DNA of 64,000 nucleotides from Pseudobutyrivibrio xylanivorans DSM 14809 (lineage in GTDB: Bacteria > Bacillota > Clostridia > Lachnospirales > Lachnospiraceae): assembly GCF_900141825.1 (NCBI RefSeq), contig NZ_FQYQ01000001.1, positions 62,001 through 126,000 of the forward strand, read 5' to 3'. Every line of letters begins with the position of its first letter. The first letter of the stretch is position 1. Shown piece after piece: positions 52,831 to 61,196 of this stretch. The notes beneath the pieces are model-generated. The model ran no database searches. It worked only from the letters and a program-made list of their open reading frames with translations, and was not told the origin of the DNA. The position numbers and the translations under genes were made by a program.

Positions 52831-53412
52831 TTAGAGACTATCAAGCATCCGCTTTGCAAGCGATACTGCATCCTCATAGTCAAGATTGGTAACAAGCCTA
52901 TCCAAAGTATCAAGTTTACCTGAAAACTCATCATTGCAGTCATAGGAAAAAAGCTGTTTTACAGCATCTTCGGCGGTGCTAAGGTCAAAATCATCTATCG
53001 CTGTGATGAGTTTATTTAGAACAGCAGAAATTGCAACCTTGTCAAAACTGATTTTTGCACCGTTATCGTTAGATGCAAATGGTTCAAGATAAGGCTTTAA
53101 CGCCCTAAGAGAATTTAAAACATCTGGGGTGAGCCTTTCGATTTCTGCAAGATTGTTTTCTTTCCCAAGCTTTTCAAGGGCGAAGAATTCTTCCCCAAGA
53201 TCTATGGCGCCAATCATGCGGCATGTAGTCTTGAGAGAATGAACTTCTACGGTGTAATTTTGGATGTTTTTTTGCGATAGATAGGATTCTACTGAATTAA
53301 TTTTTGAATCCATGAGTTTGTAGACATCACCGAGAAGCTCTAAAAAAAGCTCCTCAGAGCCAGAATTTTTAATACCTTTTTCAACATCGATACCAGGAAT
53401 ATTAATACTCAT
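52831..53412 (-). CDS. HPt phosphotransfer protein
   Basis: 193 residues, all-helical. The phospho-accepting His is in EVHSLKTTCRMIGA, matching the HPt consensus HxLKG/T..iGA. A C-terminal ~80-residue helical extension (LITAIDDFDLSTAEDAVKQL) is common in HPt modules of hybrid-kinase relays. It is convergent with the lipoprotein gene and divergent from the REC-HD-GYP gene, and would pass phosphate from the hybrid kinase to that response regulator. Confidence 0.85.
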   Translation of the reverse strand: MSINIPGIDVEKGIKNSGSEELFLELLGDVYKLMDSKINSVESYLSQKNIQNYTVEVHSLKTTCRMIGAIDLGEEFFALEKLGKENNLAEIERLTPDVLNSLRALKPYLEPFASNDNGAKISFDKVAISAVLNKLITAIDDFDLSTAEDAVKQLFSYDCNDEFSGKLDTLDRLVTNLDYEDAVSLAKRMLDSL

Positions 53413-53534
53413 TATAAAGAATCCTCCGTGGACTGCTTTAATGTCTTGTTCAGTTTGAGTATATCACTATAAAGTTGATGTATAAACGGGTTTAATATAT
53501 CATAAATGGAAGGAATTGCCTTCTGGAGGTGAAA

Positions 53535-54557
53535 ATGATTCCACAGATTATAGTTGTTGATGATGACCCTATAATTCTAAAAGGAGCCTGGAACACCCTT
53601 ACAGGTGCTGGGCTTAAGGTGGTTGCGCTAAAATCTGGAAAAGCTCTTTTTGAATATATTAAGGATAATTCTGCGCCTGACCTTATCCTGATGGATATAA
53701 GTATGCCAGAGATGGATGGCTTCGAAGTTGTCAAGGAGCTGAAAAAGAGTGAGGCAGTGTGGAGAGACACACCAGTAATCTTTTTGACTGCCAATGAGGA
53801 CGAGGATGCAGAGACAACGGGACTATCCCTTGGAGCTATGGATTTTATCAGAAAGCCATTTGTCGCCAATGTCCTTGTGCTCAGAGTTAAACATGCAGTG
53901 GAACTTATCAGGCTACAAAAGGATCTCGAGGGTATGGTAGCCGAGAAGACTAAGGAAAACGAGAATCTTTTCATCCACGTGGTAGCAAGCCTCGCAGATG
54001 CCATCGATGCCAAGGATAACTATACAAATGGTCATTCGGGACGAGTGGCGGATTATTCAAAAGAGATAGCCAAAAGATATGGCTATGACGAGAAGAGGCA
54101 GGAGAAAATCTTCATGATGGGACTTCTTCATGATGTTGGAAAAATAGGAGTTCCTGATGAAGTTATTAATAAACCGGGCATGCTTACAGATGAGGAGTTT
54201 GCCTGCATAAAGAAGCATCCTGGAATTGGTGCAAAGATACTAGACAATATCAAGGAAATGCCAGAGCTTGCAGCAGGAGCCAAATGGCACCATGAAAGAT
54301 ATGATGGCAAAGGCTATCCACAAGGGCTTTCTGGGGAAGATATTCCTGAAGAAGCCAGAATGATTGCTGTGGCAGATGCTTATGATGCCATGACCAGCAA
54401 CCGAAGCTATAGAGGAGCACTTCCTCAGGAAATAGTCCGAGGCGAGATAGAAAAGGGCAAAGGTAGCCAGTTTGACCCAAAGTTTGCGGATATCATGCTT
54501 AAGATGATAGATGATGACAAAGAATACCTCATGAGGGACAGACCGAGTGATGGATAA
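53535..54557 (+). CDS. Response regulator with HD-GYP c-di-GMP phosphodiesterase
   Basis: 340 residues. The receiver (~1-120) has IIVVDDDPI, LILMDISMPEMDG (phospho-Asp) and the Lys of FIRKPF. A coiled-coil linker leads to HD-GYP with HSGRVADYSKEIA, LLHDVGKIGVPD and YDGKGYPQGLSG, the intact HD and GYP motifs for c-di-GMP hydrolysis. GGAGG precedes the ATG at 53535; GTG at 53529 is less likely. A phosphorelay from the kinase at 49044 is inferred. Confidence 0.92.
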   Translation: MIPQIIVVDDDPIILKGAWNTLTGAGLKVVALKSGKALFEYIKDNSAPDLILMDISMPEMDGFEVVKELKKSEAVWRDTPVIFLTANEDEDAETTGLSLGAMDFIRKPFVANVLVLRVKHAVELIRLQKDLEGMVAEKTKENENLFIHVVASLADAIDAKDNYTNGHSGRVADYSKEIAKRYGYDEKRQEKIFMMGLLHDVGKIGVPDEVINKPGMLTDEEFACIKKHPGIGAKILDNIKEMPELAAGAKWHHERYDGKGYPQGLSGEDIPEEARMIAVADAYDAMTSNRSYRGALPQEIVRGEIEKGKGSQFDPKFADIMLKMIDDDKEYLMRDRPSDG

Positions 54558-54572
54558 AGAAAGGACATAGAA

Positions 54573-55448
54573 ATGAATTACACAATTGAGAACGACAAAA
54601 TCAAACTTACAGTTTCAGAACACGGAGCTGAGATTAAATCACTTATCAGAAAGTCAGATAACAGCGAGATAATGTGGCAGGCTGACAGTGCTTTCTGGGG
54701 ACGTACATCACCAGTACTCTTCCCACTTGTTGGAAATTACTATGATAAGAAGTCAGTTTATAATGGAAAGACATATGAAATGGGACAGCATGGCTTTGCC
54801 AGAGATATGGATTTTGAGTTGGTAAAAGAATCAACTGACGAACTGGAATTCCAGTTAAAGGACTCGGAAGCCAGCAAAATCAAGTATCCATTTGCATTTG
54901 TTCTTACTCTTAGCTATAAAATTACAGGTTCCACAGTAAAAGTTGGCTGGAAGGTAGAAAACACAAATGATGAGACTATGTACTTCTCGATTGGCGGCCA
55001 TCCAGCATTCAACTGTGACCTTGACACATACACACTTAGATTTGAGAAAAGCGGAAATACGAATTCCAAGATTACAGCAAACATTATCTCGGGCGATGGC
55101 AGCGGTTGCCTAGGAAGCGAGCAGAGTACATTCGACCTCGATAATGGAATTTTAAAAATGTCAGATGAGCTTTTCAGCAGAGATGCTCTCATTATTGAAA
55201 ATCAGCAGTCTGATACAGTAACACTTGTAAATCCAGAAGGCAAGGATGTTCTTACTGTAGCCTTCACAGCACCTCTCTTTGGAGTATGGTCACCAGTAGG
55301 CAAGCATGCACCATTTGTCTGCATCGAGCCTTGGTATGGTCGTTGCGACAGAGTAGGATTTAACCAGAAGCTTGAGGAAAGAGAATACGGAAATACGTTA
55401 TCAGCTGGCGAGACATTCGCAGTAAGTTACGATATTATCCTTAAATAA
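54573..55448 (+). CDS. Aldose 1-epimerase-like protein
   Basis: 291 residues of the galactose mutarotase fold, LacX-like subgroup: WQADSAFWGRTSPVLFPLVG near the start, GQHGFARDM (His candidate), GGHPAFNC and CIEPWYGRCD (Glu). It would interconvert anomers of a hexose or a sugar phosphate. It sits between c-di-GMP genes and could serve the same sugar response, or be merely nearby. Confidence 0.85.
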   Translation: MNYTIENDKIKLTVSEHGAEIKSLIRKSDNSEIMWQADSAFWGRTSPVLFPLVGNYYDKKSVYNGKTYEMGQHGFARDMDFELVKESTDELEFQLKDSEASKIKYPFAFVLTLSYKITGSTVKVGWKVENTNDETMYFSIGGHPAFNCDLDTYTLRFEKSGNTNSKITANIISGDGSGCLGSEQSTFDLDNGILKMSDELFSRDALIIENQQSDTVTLVNPEGKDVLTVAFTAPLFGVWSPVGKHAPFVCIEPWYGRCDRVGFNQKLEEREYGNTLSAGETFAVSYDIILK

Positions 55449-55530
55449 GTCACAATTTTATAAAAATATGGTGTTAGAATCAGAACGAAACAATGGGAAA
55501 CTAGCAGTACTATAACCACGTGAGGTAAAG

Positions 55531-56673
55531 ATGATTGAAGTACCTGGTTGGGTAATACTTAATTTTTTTACATCGTTTCTTTTGATTCTTCTTTTGATTT
55601 TTCAGAACAAAACTTCTAGGTTGCAGAAAGGAAAAAGCTATTCTGCAATTCTTATTTGTACGCTTGTTTTACTAATTTCAGAGTCTGTTGGTCGTGTTGG
55701 AGAAAGCAATCCGGATTCCCTTTTGGTTCTTGCAAGAATTGGATATTTCATAATTTTTATATTAGATCCGGTAGATATATTATTCGCAGTAAACTATGTG
55801 GATTGCTGGATGGATAGAGAGAGCAACGATGCCAGGACCTGCTTTAGAACAGCATTTCAGGCGTTTGCTATTATAAATATAGTTTTGGTAACTGTGTCAT
55901 CAGTGCTTCAGCTGGGATGGTTTTTCTATTTTAAAGACGGATTATACTATCGAGGTCCGTTTTTCATGATAAGAGCTATTCTGGTTATGGTCTTTATTGT
56001 GTTGCTATTGGTATACACAGTTGTATTCAGAAATGATTTTATGAGTGAGTATAAGAATATGATTCTGTTTCTTCCTATATTTTCACTTATAGGTGCACTG
56101 TCGCAAGTTTTCCTTGCAAGCATGGATACAACCTATGCGGGTATTTCATTGGGCTGTCTGATTTTGTTTTTCTTCTTCCAAAGTAATGATGTTAACGTCG
56201 ATTATCTTACAGGTGTTTTGAATCGACGTGGTCTTGATATTAAGATGGATGAGAGAATCCGCATAAGTCTGCAAAGCAAGAAGAATTTTGCAGCGATTAT
56301 GATGGATATAGATAATTTTAAAACTATAAATGATACCTTTGGACATGATGAAGGAGACAAGGCAATCAAGCTAACAACGGATATATTGGCAGATTTGTTT
56401 GGACGAGAGGCAGCTATTGGTAGATTCGGTGGAGACGAGTTTTGCGTAATTACAGATAATGTTTCTAACATTGAGCTGGAAGAGTTAATCCTTCAGGCCA
56501 GAGAAAAGCTGGCTAATATCAGGGATAAACGTAAGTGGCATCCAGATGTTGATTTGAGCTGTGGATATGCGATTTATAATTACACTAGCGGTATGAGTAG
56601 AGGTGAATTTGCAGAAAATATTGACAATCTGATGTATGCGCAAAAACAATTACACCATAATGGCAAAAGTTAA
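55531..56673 (+). CDS. Membrane diguanylate cyclase (GGDEF)
   Basis: 380 residues. About seven membrane helices fill residues 1-215. The GGDEF domain follows, starting DYLTGVLNRRGLD, with the active site RFGGDEFCVI (~300-304). DNFKTINDTFGHDEGD supplies substrate contacts. No RxxD inhibitory site is seen before GGDEF (REAAIG is in its place). It makes c-di-GMP; the HD-GYP protein encoded at 53535 could oppose it. Confidence 0.92.
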   Translation: MIEVPGWVILNFFTSFLLILLLIFQNKTSRLQKGKSYSAILICTLVLLISESVGRVGESNPDSLLVLARIGYFIIFILDPVDILFAVNYVDCWMDRESNDARTCFRTAFQAFAIINIVLVTVSSVLQLGWFFYFKDGLYYRGPFFMIRAILVMVFIVLLLVYTVVFRNDFMSEYKNMILFLPIFSLIGALSQVFLASMDTTYAGISLGCLILFFFFQSNDVNVDYLTGVLNRRGLDIKMDERIRISLQSKKNFAAIMMDIDNFKTINDTFGHDEGDKAIKLTTDILADLFGREAAIGRFGGDEFCVITDNVSNIELEELILQAREKLANIRDKRKWHPDVDLSCGYAIYNYTSGMSRGEFAENIDNLMYAQKQLHHNGKS

Positions 56674-56759
56674 CAGATTTCTTATTGTGAGTATTATTGC
56701 AATAGAGTATAATTATCGTATAAACGATATTGTGGATAATGTGGTGGGAGGTACCAAAG

Positions 56760-57104
56760 ATGATAATTAGCGAAAGAATTTTCAAAATTATGGAAGAGAA
56801 GGGTATGACTCAGCTTGAGTTTTCTGCTGGCACAGGAATCGCCCAGAGCACAATTAGTGATTGGAAAAGAAAGAAAACCAATCCATCTGCTGATAAGATT
56901 ATGACTATCTGCGACGTGCTTGATGTTTCACCATTTGACGTCCTGCAGGACACTATCCCTGGCAAAGGTGCCGGAGATGTTGATTTTGTCATCGCCAGCA
57001 AGGGTACCGGTGAGTATGATGTCGTTAAAAAGCTTGAAAAGCTTAATAAGAAAACTAAGGAAGAAGTTGTAGACTATGTTAAGAAAGTAAAGAATAAAAA
57101 GTAA
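56760..57104 (+). CDS. Small XRE-family regulator
   Basis: 114 residues. A Cro/C1 HTH covers ~1-65 (KGMTQLEFSAGTGIAQSTISDWKR), followed by a short Lys-rich C-terminus. GGGAGG lies before the ATG at 56760, which I prefer over an upstream in-frame start at 56730. It precedes a hairpin and the esterase gene. It could be a phage-type or housekeeping repressor; the target is unknown. Confidence 0.8.
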   Translation: MIISERIFKIMEEKGMTQLEFSAGTGIAQSTISDWKRKKTNPSADKIMTICDVLDVSPFDVLQDTIPGKGAGDVDFVIASKGTGEYDVVKKLEKLNKKTKEEVVDYVKKVKNKK

Positions 57105-57141
57105 AAAAAATCCAGTGAAAAGCTCAAATAATTCGGTTTTC

Positions 57142-57194
57142 AACCTCCCAAGATTCTAGTATAGTATTCTAAGAACGCTAGAAATTGGGAGGTT
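57142..57194 (+). promoter_or_regulatory. Long hairpin covering the esterase SD
   Basis: AACCTCCCAA (57142-57151) pairs with TTGGGAGGTT (57185-57194), and TTCTAG (57154-57159) with CTAGAA (57178-57183), around an 18-nt loop. The right arm holds the only SD (GGGAGG) for the ATG at 57199. T's follow the stem directly, so it can act as terminator, attenuator or translational switch. Confidence 0.65.
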
Positions 57195-57198
57195 TTTT

Positions 57199-58128
57199 AT
57201 GAGAAGCGAAGTAATTAAGCTTATTGAGGGTAGAGATGATGTAACCCTCACTACTTATATTTTAGATGATTCCCCAGAGATGACACAGGGAAAGGCAAGA
57301 CCAGCAGTTCTTATTTGCCCAGGTGGCGCATATCTTTGCTGCAGTGATCGTGAAGGTGAGCCTATTGCTATGGCATTCCTTCGTCAGGGGTACAACGCAT
57401 TTGTTCTCAGATATTCAATTGCATATGATGGCTCAAAGCCATACTGGGAGACTGATTTCGCACATCAGGAAATCAATCCGGATAAGCTTCATCCACAGCC
57501 AATGCGCGAAATTGGTTTGGCATTTGCTTATATTAATGAGCACAAAGGAGAGTGGCAGGTAGATGCCAAGAGAATTGCAATCTGCGGATTTTCAGCAGGT
57601 GCCCACAACTGCGCTATGTATTCTACACACTGGTCAAAGCCTGTAATCACTGATTTCGTAGGAGTAGATAAAGAGGTTCTTCGTCCAGCAGCCTGCATTT
57701 TAGGATATCCACTTACAGATTACATATACATGTACGAGGCTACTAAGAAGGATAGTGCAGGTGCATTTGAATTCTTCTCTGTATCGAATCGCCTTATGAT
57801 GGGTGAAGGTTGGGAAGACAATGAAAAGCTTCTTGATATGAGCCCAGCACGACTTGTTGATGAGGATGTTCCACCAACATTTATCTGGTCAACATCAAAG
57901 GATGAATTAGTTCCAGTTGTTCATTCTACATTGTACGCAACATCACTTGCTGAGAAAGGCATTCCTTTTGAGATTCATATCTTCCAGGATGGAGGTCACG
58001 GAATGGCTCTTTGCGATCAGAGCACATCATGCGAAGATGCCTTTGATATTCAGACAAATAAGGATGCAAAGGTGTGGATTGACCTTGCAGCAGCGTGGCT
58101 TGAAAAGTATTTTGCCATCTATAAATAA
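57199..58128 (+). CDS. Alpha/beta hydrolase, acetylesterase-like
   Basis: 309 residues with oxyanion motif CPGGAYLCCSDREGE, nucleophile Ser in CGFSAGAHN, acid candidate in WSTSKDELVPV and His in DGGHGMAL. No signal peptide. The family includes esterases acting on acetylated xylooligosaccharides (BD-FAE/CE-like). Neighbouring GntR, sugar ABC and GH3 genes support a carbohydrate role. A strong SD-masking hairpin precedes it. It is related to the membrane-linked hydrolase at 6257. Confidence 0.8.
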   Translation: MRSEVIKLIEGRDDVTLTTYILDDSPEMTQGKARPAVLICPGGAYLCCSDREGEPIAMAFLRQGYNAFVLRYSIAYDGSKPYWETDFAHQEINPDKLHPQPMREIGLAFAYINEHKGEWQVDAKRIAICGFSAGAHNCAMYSTHWSKPVITDFVGVDKEVLRPAACILGYPLTDYIYMYEATKKDSAGAFEFFSVSNRLMMGEGWEDNEKLLDMSPARLVDEDVPPTFIWSTSKDELVPVVHSTLYATSLAEKGIPFEIHIFQDGGHGMALCDQSTSCEDAFDIQTNKDAKVWIDLAAAWLEKYFAIYK

Positions 58129-58182
58129 AATAAGTGACAATTTAAATGAACTTAAACTAAACAGTTTTAACAAAAAGGGTTT

Positions 58183-58198
58183 GACTTGTATACAAGTC
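58183..58198. promoter_or_regulatory. GntR operator 1
   Basis: GACTTGTATACAAGTC is a perfect 16-bp palindrome of the TTGTATACAA type used by FCD-GntR regulators. It lies about 60 bp before the gntR start and recurs before the ABC operon (59044-59057). Autoregulation is inferred. Confidence 0.75.
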
Positions 58199-58257
58199 GA
58201 ATCCTTTTTGTTAGAATAATAACAAACTTTCATTCTAACCTTACAATGAGGAGAACT

Positions 58258-58944
58258 ATGAAAAAAATTGAGAGGATGAACTCAGAGACTGCAAGGGAAT
58301 ATGCCCTTAGAGCAATTACTGAGAACATAAAGTCTGCTGATCTGGAGCCAGGTCAGGCAATTAGTGAAAATGAAATATCTGCATTCTTAGGTGTCAGTCG
58401 TACTCCTGTCAGAGAATCCATCCAAGAACTACATAAGGCAGCTCTTATCGAAATATACCCTCAAAAGGGAAGTTATGTTTCTCTTATTAATTCACAGTAT
58501 GTGGAGGAGGCTGTATTTCTTCGAAAGGTTTTGGATATAGCTGTTATTGAGGAAGCCTGTGATATGGCTACTGAAGAGGATATTAAGCTTCTTGAGGAAA
58601 ATGTAGCACTGCAGGAGTTTTATCTTGAAAAGGATAATACAGAAAAAATCTTTGAACTTGATAATGAATTTCATCGTATGATTTATGTGGCAGCAAAGAA
58701 AGAAACCATTCATCATATGAGTCAGATGATTATGATTCATTTTGACAGAGTAAGAACTCTTTCAATGCTTACTGTAAAGGATAAAAAAATCGTGAATGAT
58801 CATAGAGTGATGCTTGATGCCATCACTACAAAGGACAAGGAGAAGGCCAAGGAAATCGTTGAGAAGCATTTGAACCGATACAGACTGGATCAGGAGGAAC
58901 TCATAAAGACTTTCCCGCAATATTTCGAAACAACACAGCAATAA
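58258..58944 (+). CDS. GntR-family regulator, FCD subgroup
   Basis: 228 residues. The winged-helix N-terminus has ENEISAFLGVSRTPVRESIQELHKAALI; the C-terminal all-helical FCD domain shows metal-ligand residues in FELDNEFHRMIY and DHRVMLDAI. FadR/UxuR-type regulators sense acids or sugar acids. GAGGAG precedes the ATG at 58258, chosen over an upstream in-frame start at 58186. Palindromes at 58183 and 59044 are probable targets. Confidence 0.9.
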   Translation: MKKIERMNSETAREYALRAITENIKSADLEPGQAISENEISAFLGVSRTPVRESIQELHKAALIEIYPQKGSYVSLINSQYVEEAVFLRKVLDIAVIEEACDMATEEDIKLLEENVALQEFYLEKDNTEKIFELDNEFHRMIYVAAKKETIHHMSQMIMIHFDRVRTLSMLTVKDKKIVNDHRVMLDAITTKDKEKAKEIVEKHLNRYRLDQEELIKTFPQYFETTQQ

Positions 58945-58972
58945 TTCGCAACAATTTTATAAATTAGTGTAA

Positions 58973-59010
58973 AACAACCAAAATGCATATGCCATTTTGG
59001 TTGTTTTTTT
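58973..59010 (+). terminator. gntR terminator
   Basis: AACAACCAAAATG (58973-58985) pairs with CATTTTGGTTGTT (58993-59005), a 13-bp perfect stem, followed by a T-run to 59010. Confidence 0.93.
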
Positions 59011-59043
59011 AATATAGACTTATGGAAACTAAAACACTAATAT

Positions 59044-59057
59044 ACTTGTATACAAGT
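59044..59057. promoter_or_regulatory. GntR operator 2 at the ABC operon
   Basis: ACTTGTATACAAGT, a 14-bp perfect palindrome, shares the core of operator 1. It overlaps a -10-like TATACT (59041-59046), where a bound repressor would block the promoter of the permease operon. Confidence 0.75.
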
Positions 59058-59083
59058 TATTAAAAAAGAAGTGGAGGATAGAA

Positions 59084-60043
59084 ATGAAAGTTATGACAGC
59101 GGGAAACTCAGCAGTAGCAGTGGCTGAGAAAACAAACTGGAAAGCCTATCTAAAGAGATATTGGCAGCTATATGTTTTATTACTTTTGCCAATGCTTTAT
59201 TTACTGGTTTTCAAGTATGTTCCAATGAAGTACGTATTAATTGCTTTTAAGAAGTACAGTATCGTACAAAAAGTTGGGGAAATGCCTTGGGCAGATAATC
59301 ACGGATTTCAGTATTTTATTCAGGCTTTTCACAACAGAGATTTCTTAAATGCTTTGAGAAATACAGTTGGATTGAATCTTTTGGATTTGGTTATTGGTTT
59401 CCCAATTCCAATCATCTTCGCATTAATTCTTAACGAGCTTAATGTTAAGTGGTTTAAGAAGACAGTACAGACAATTGCTTACATGCCACATTTCCTTTCA
59501 TGGGTAATTATCTATGGTTTGGCAATTCAGCTGTTTGCTCCAAGTAATGGTCTTGTAAATATGTTTATTTCAAATTTTGGTGGTGAGCCAGTTCCATTCT
59601 TAAATGATCCACATAAGTGGGTAGGAACTTATATCTTTCTTGGTATTTGGCAGAGCTTTGGTTGGAATTCAATCATTTATCTTGCAGCGATTGCAGGCAT
59701 TTCACCTGAGCTTTATGAGGCAGCTTCAGTTGATGGAGCAGGAAGATTCCGTAAGATGTGGCACATCACACTTCCAGGAATCAAGAGCACTATCGTAGTA
59801 CTTTTGATTATGGCGCTTGGTAACATCTTAGGTTCAGCCTTCGATAGACCATTCGCTTTACAGAACAACCTGGTTATGCAGAACGCTGAGGTTATTTCGA
59901 CATTCGTATATAAGAACGGTATTAAGGGACTTCAGTTCTCACTTACAACTGCAGTTGGTTTGTTCCAGTCGGTTGTAGGAGTTATATTCCTACTCTTTGC
60001 AAACTGGCTTTCACGTAAGCTTGGCGAGCGCGGTATTTGGTAG
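59084..60043 (+). CDS. ABC transporter permease, LplB type
   Basis: 319 residues with about six membrane helices and EAA loop ELYEAASVDGAGRFRKMWHITLP. LplB/YteP permeases import complex oligosaccharides in Firmicutes. GGAGG precedes the ATG. It heads a four-gene importer cluster controlled by the GntR palindrome; no ATPase gene is present. Confidence 0.9.
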   Translation: MKVMTAGNSAVAVAEKTNWKAYLKRYWQLYVLLLLPMLYLLVFKYVPMKYVLIAFKKYSIVQKVGEMPWADNHGFQYFIQAFHNRDFLNALRNTVGLNLLDLVIGFPIPIIFALILNELNVKWFKKTVQTIAYMPHFLSWVIIYGLAIQLFAPSNGLVNMFISNFGGEPVPFLNDPHKWVGTYIFLGIWQSFGWNSIIYLAAIAGISPELYEAASVDGAGRFRKMWHITLPGIKSTIVVLLIMALGNILGSAFDRPFALQNNLVMQNAEVISTFVYKNGIKGLQFSLTTAVGLFQSVVGVIFLLFANWLSRKLGERGIW

Positions 60044-60055
60044 GAGGTGTGAAGT

Positions 60056-61021
60056 ATGGCAAAAGAATTAGTAATGACAGGAAAAATTAATACAAAAGGC
60101 TTTGCACGTTCTAAAAGAAGAGACAAAGATGATGAGACAGAAACAAGCCGTATGGTTAAATCGGACAGCACAAAAGCAGGTGACATTGTATTCATAACAA
60201 TCTGCGTAATCATCAGTTTGATTTGCATCATCCCTATGATTAACCTTTTAGCTCGTTCGCTTTCAGCTTCTGACTTTTTGGTAAGAAGAGAGGTTTACCT
60301 TATTCCAAAGGGACTTAATATTTCGGCTTATTCAACAGTACTTGGAGATCCAAAGTACATTAAGTCATTTGTTTGGACCGTAATTTTAACAGTGATTTGT
60401 ACTTTTATTTCACTGACAATGACAGTGCTTTGTGCTTATCCACTTATTTTTAATAAGCTTAAGGGTCGTTCAATTTTTAATATCGTAATTACGATAACAA
60501 TGTTCTTCAACGCAGGTACAATTCCAAACTACTTACTCATGAAGGAGTTAAACCTTCTTGACAACCCATTGGTACTTATTGTTCCTGGATGCTTAAGTGT
60601 TTACAACATGATTATCATGCGAAGCTTCTTCTATGGAATTCCAGATTCCCTTAGAGAGTCAGCTGAAATCGATGGTGCAAGCTTCTTTAGAATACTTTGG
60701 AGCATCTACCTTCCACTTTCAAAGCCAGTTATTGCAACGCTTGCACTATTTTATGCGGTAGGTAGATGGAATGGTTATTCAGATGCTTTGATGTATATGA
60801 AGAATAAGGATTTCTATCCTCTTCAGTTATTGCTTTACAACATTTTGAACAACATGAATTCGGTAGAGGTAGCAACACAGGAGGGCTTCTCAACACCTGG
60901 TCTTTCTGAATCACTTAAGGCTGCAATCGTTATGTTCTCAACGATTCCAATCCTTTGCATCTACCCATTCTTACAGAAGTATTTCATCCATGGTGTAACA
61001 CTTGGTGCGGTGAAAGAGTAG
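60056..61021 (+). CDS. ABC transporter permease, YtcP/LplC type
   Basis: 321 residues. A basic cytosolic N-terminus (~45 residues, GFARSKRRDKDDE) is followed by about six helices and EAA loop SLRESAEIDGASFFRILWSI; it ends VTLGAVKE. It partners the preceding permease. GGAGGTG precedes the start. Confidence 0.9.
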   Translation: MAKELVMTGKINTKGFARSKRRDKDDETETSRMVKSDSTKAGDIVFITICVIISLICIIPMINLLARSLSASDFLVRREVYLIPKGLNISAYSTVLGDPKYIKSFVWTVILTVICTFISLTMTVLCAYPLIFNKLKGRSIFNIVITITMFFNAGTIPNYLLMKELNLLDNPLVLIVPGCLSVYNMIIMRSFFYGIPDSLRESAEIDGASFFRILWSIYLPLSKPVIATLALFYAVGRWNGYSDALMYMKNKDFYPLQLLLYNILNNMNSVEVATQEGFSTPGLSESLKAAIVMFSTIPILCIYPFLQKYFIHGVTLGAVKE

Positions 61022-61158
61022 AAATGAGTTTTTATCAAAAAAACTCATTTCGTAAACGGCAGTAATTTTGAATGAATGTAATTCATTTAAAATTGCTGTC
61101 TGCTGAAAGCAGATTAAACTGCAGTTTCCTTGACTGCAGTTTAACCCCTTATTAAGGG
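61022..61158 (+). promoter_or_regulatory. Cluster of consecutive hairpins between permease and binding-protein genes
   Basis: Five stems in about 137 nt: 61022-61033/61039-61050 (12 bp), 61058-61076/61082-61100 (19 bp with G-U pairs), 61099-61104/61108-61113 (6 bp), 61114-61125/61133-61144 (12 bp perfect) and 61146-61150/61154-61158 (5 bp). None has a long T-tract. They may stabilise the 3' or 5' mRNA end so that the binding protein exceeds the permeases. Confidence 0.7.
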
Positions 61159-61196
61159 AATAAAAATAAATTAAAAACATTATTGGGAGGATTACG

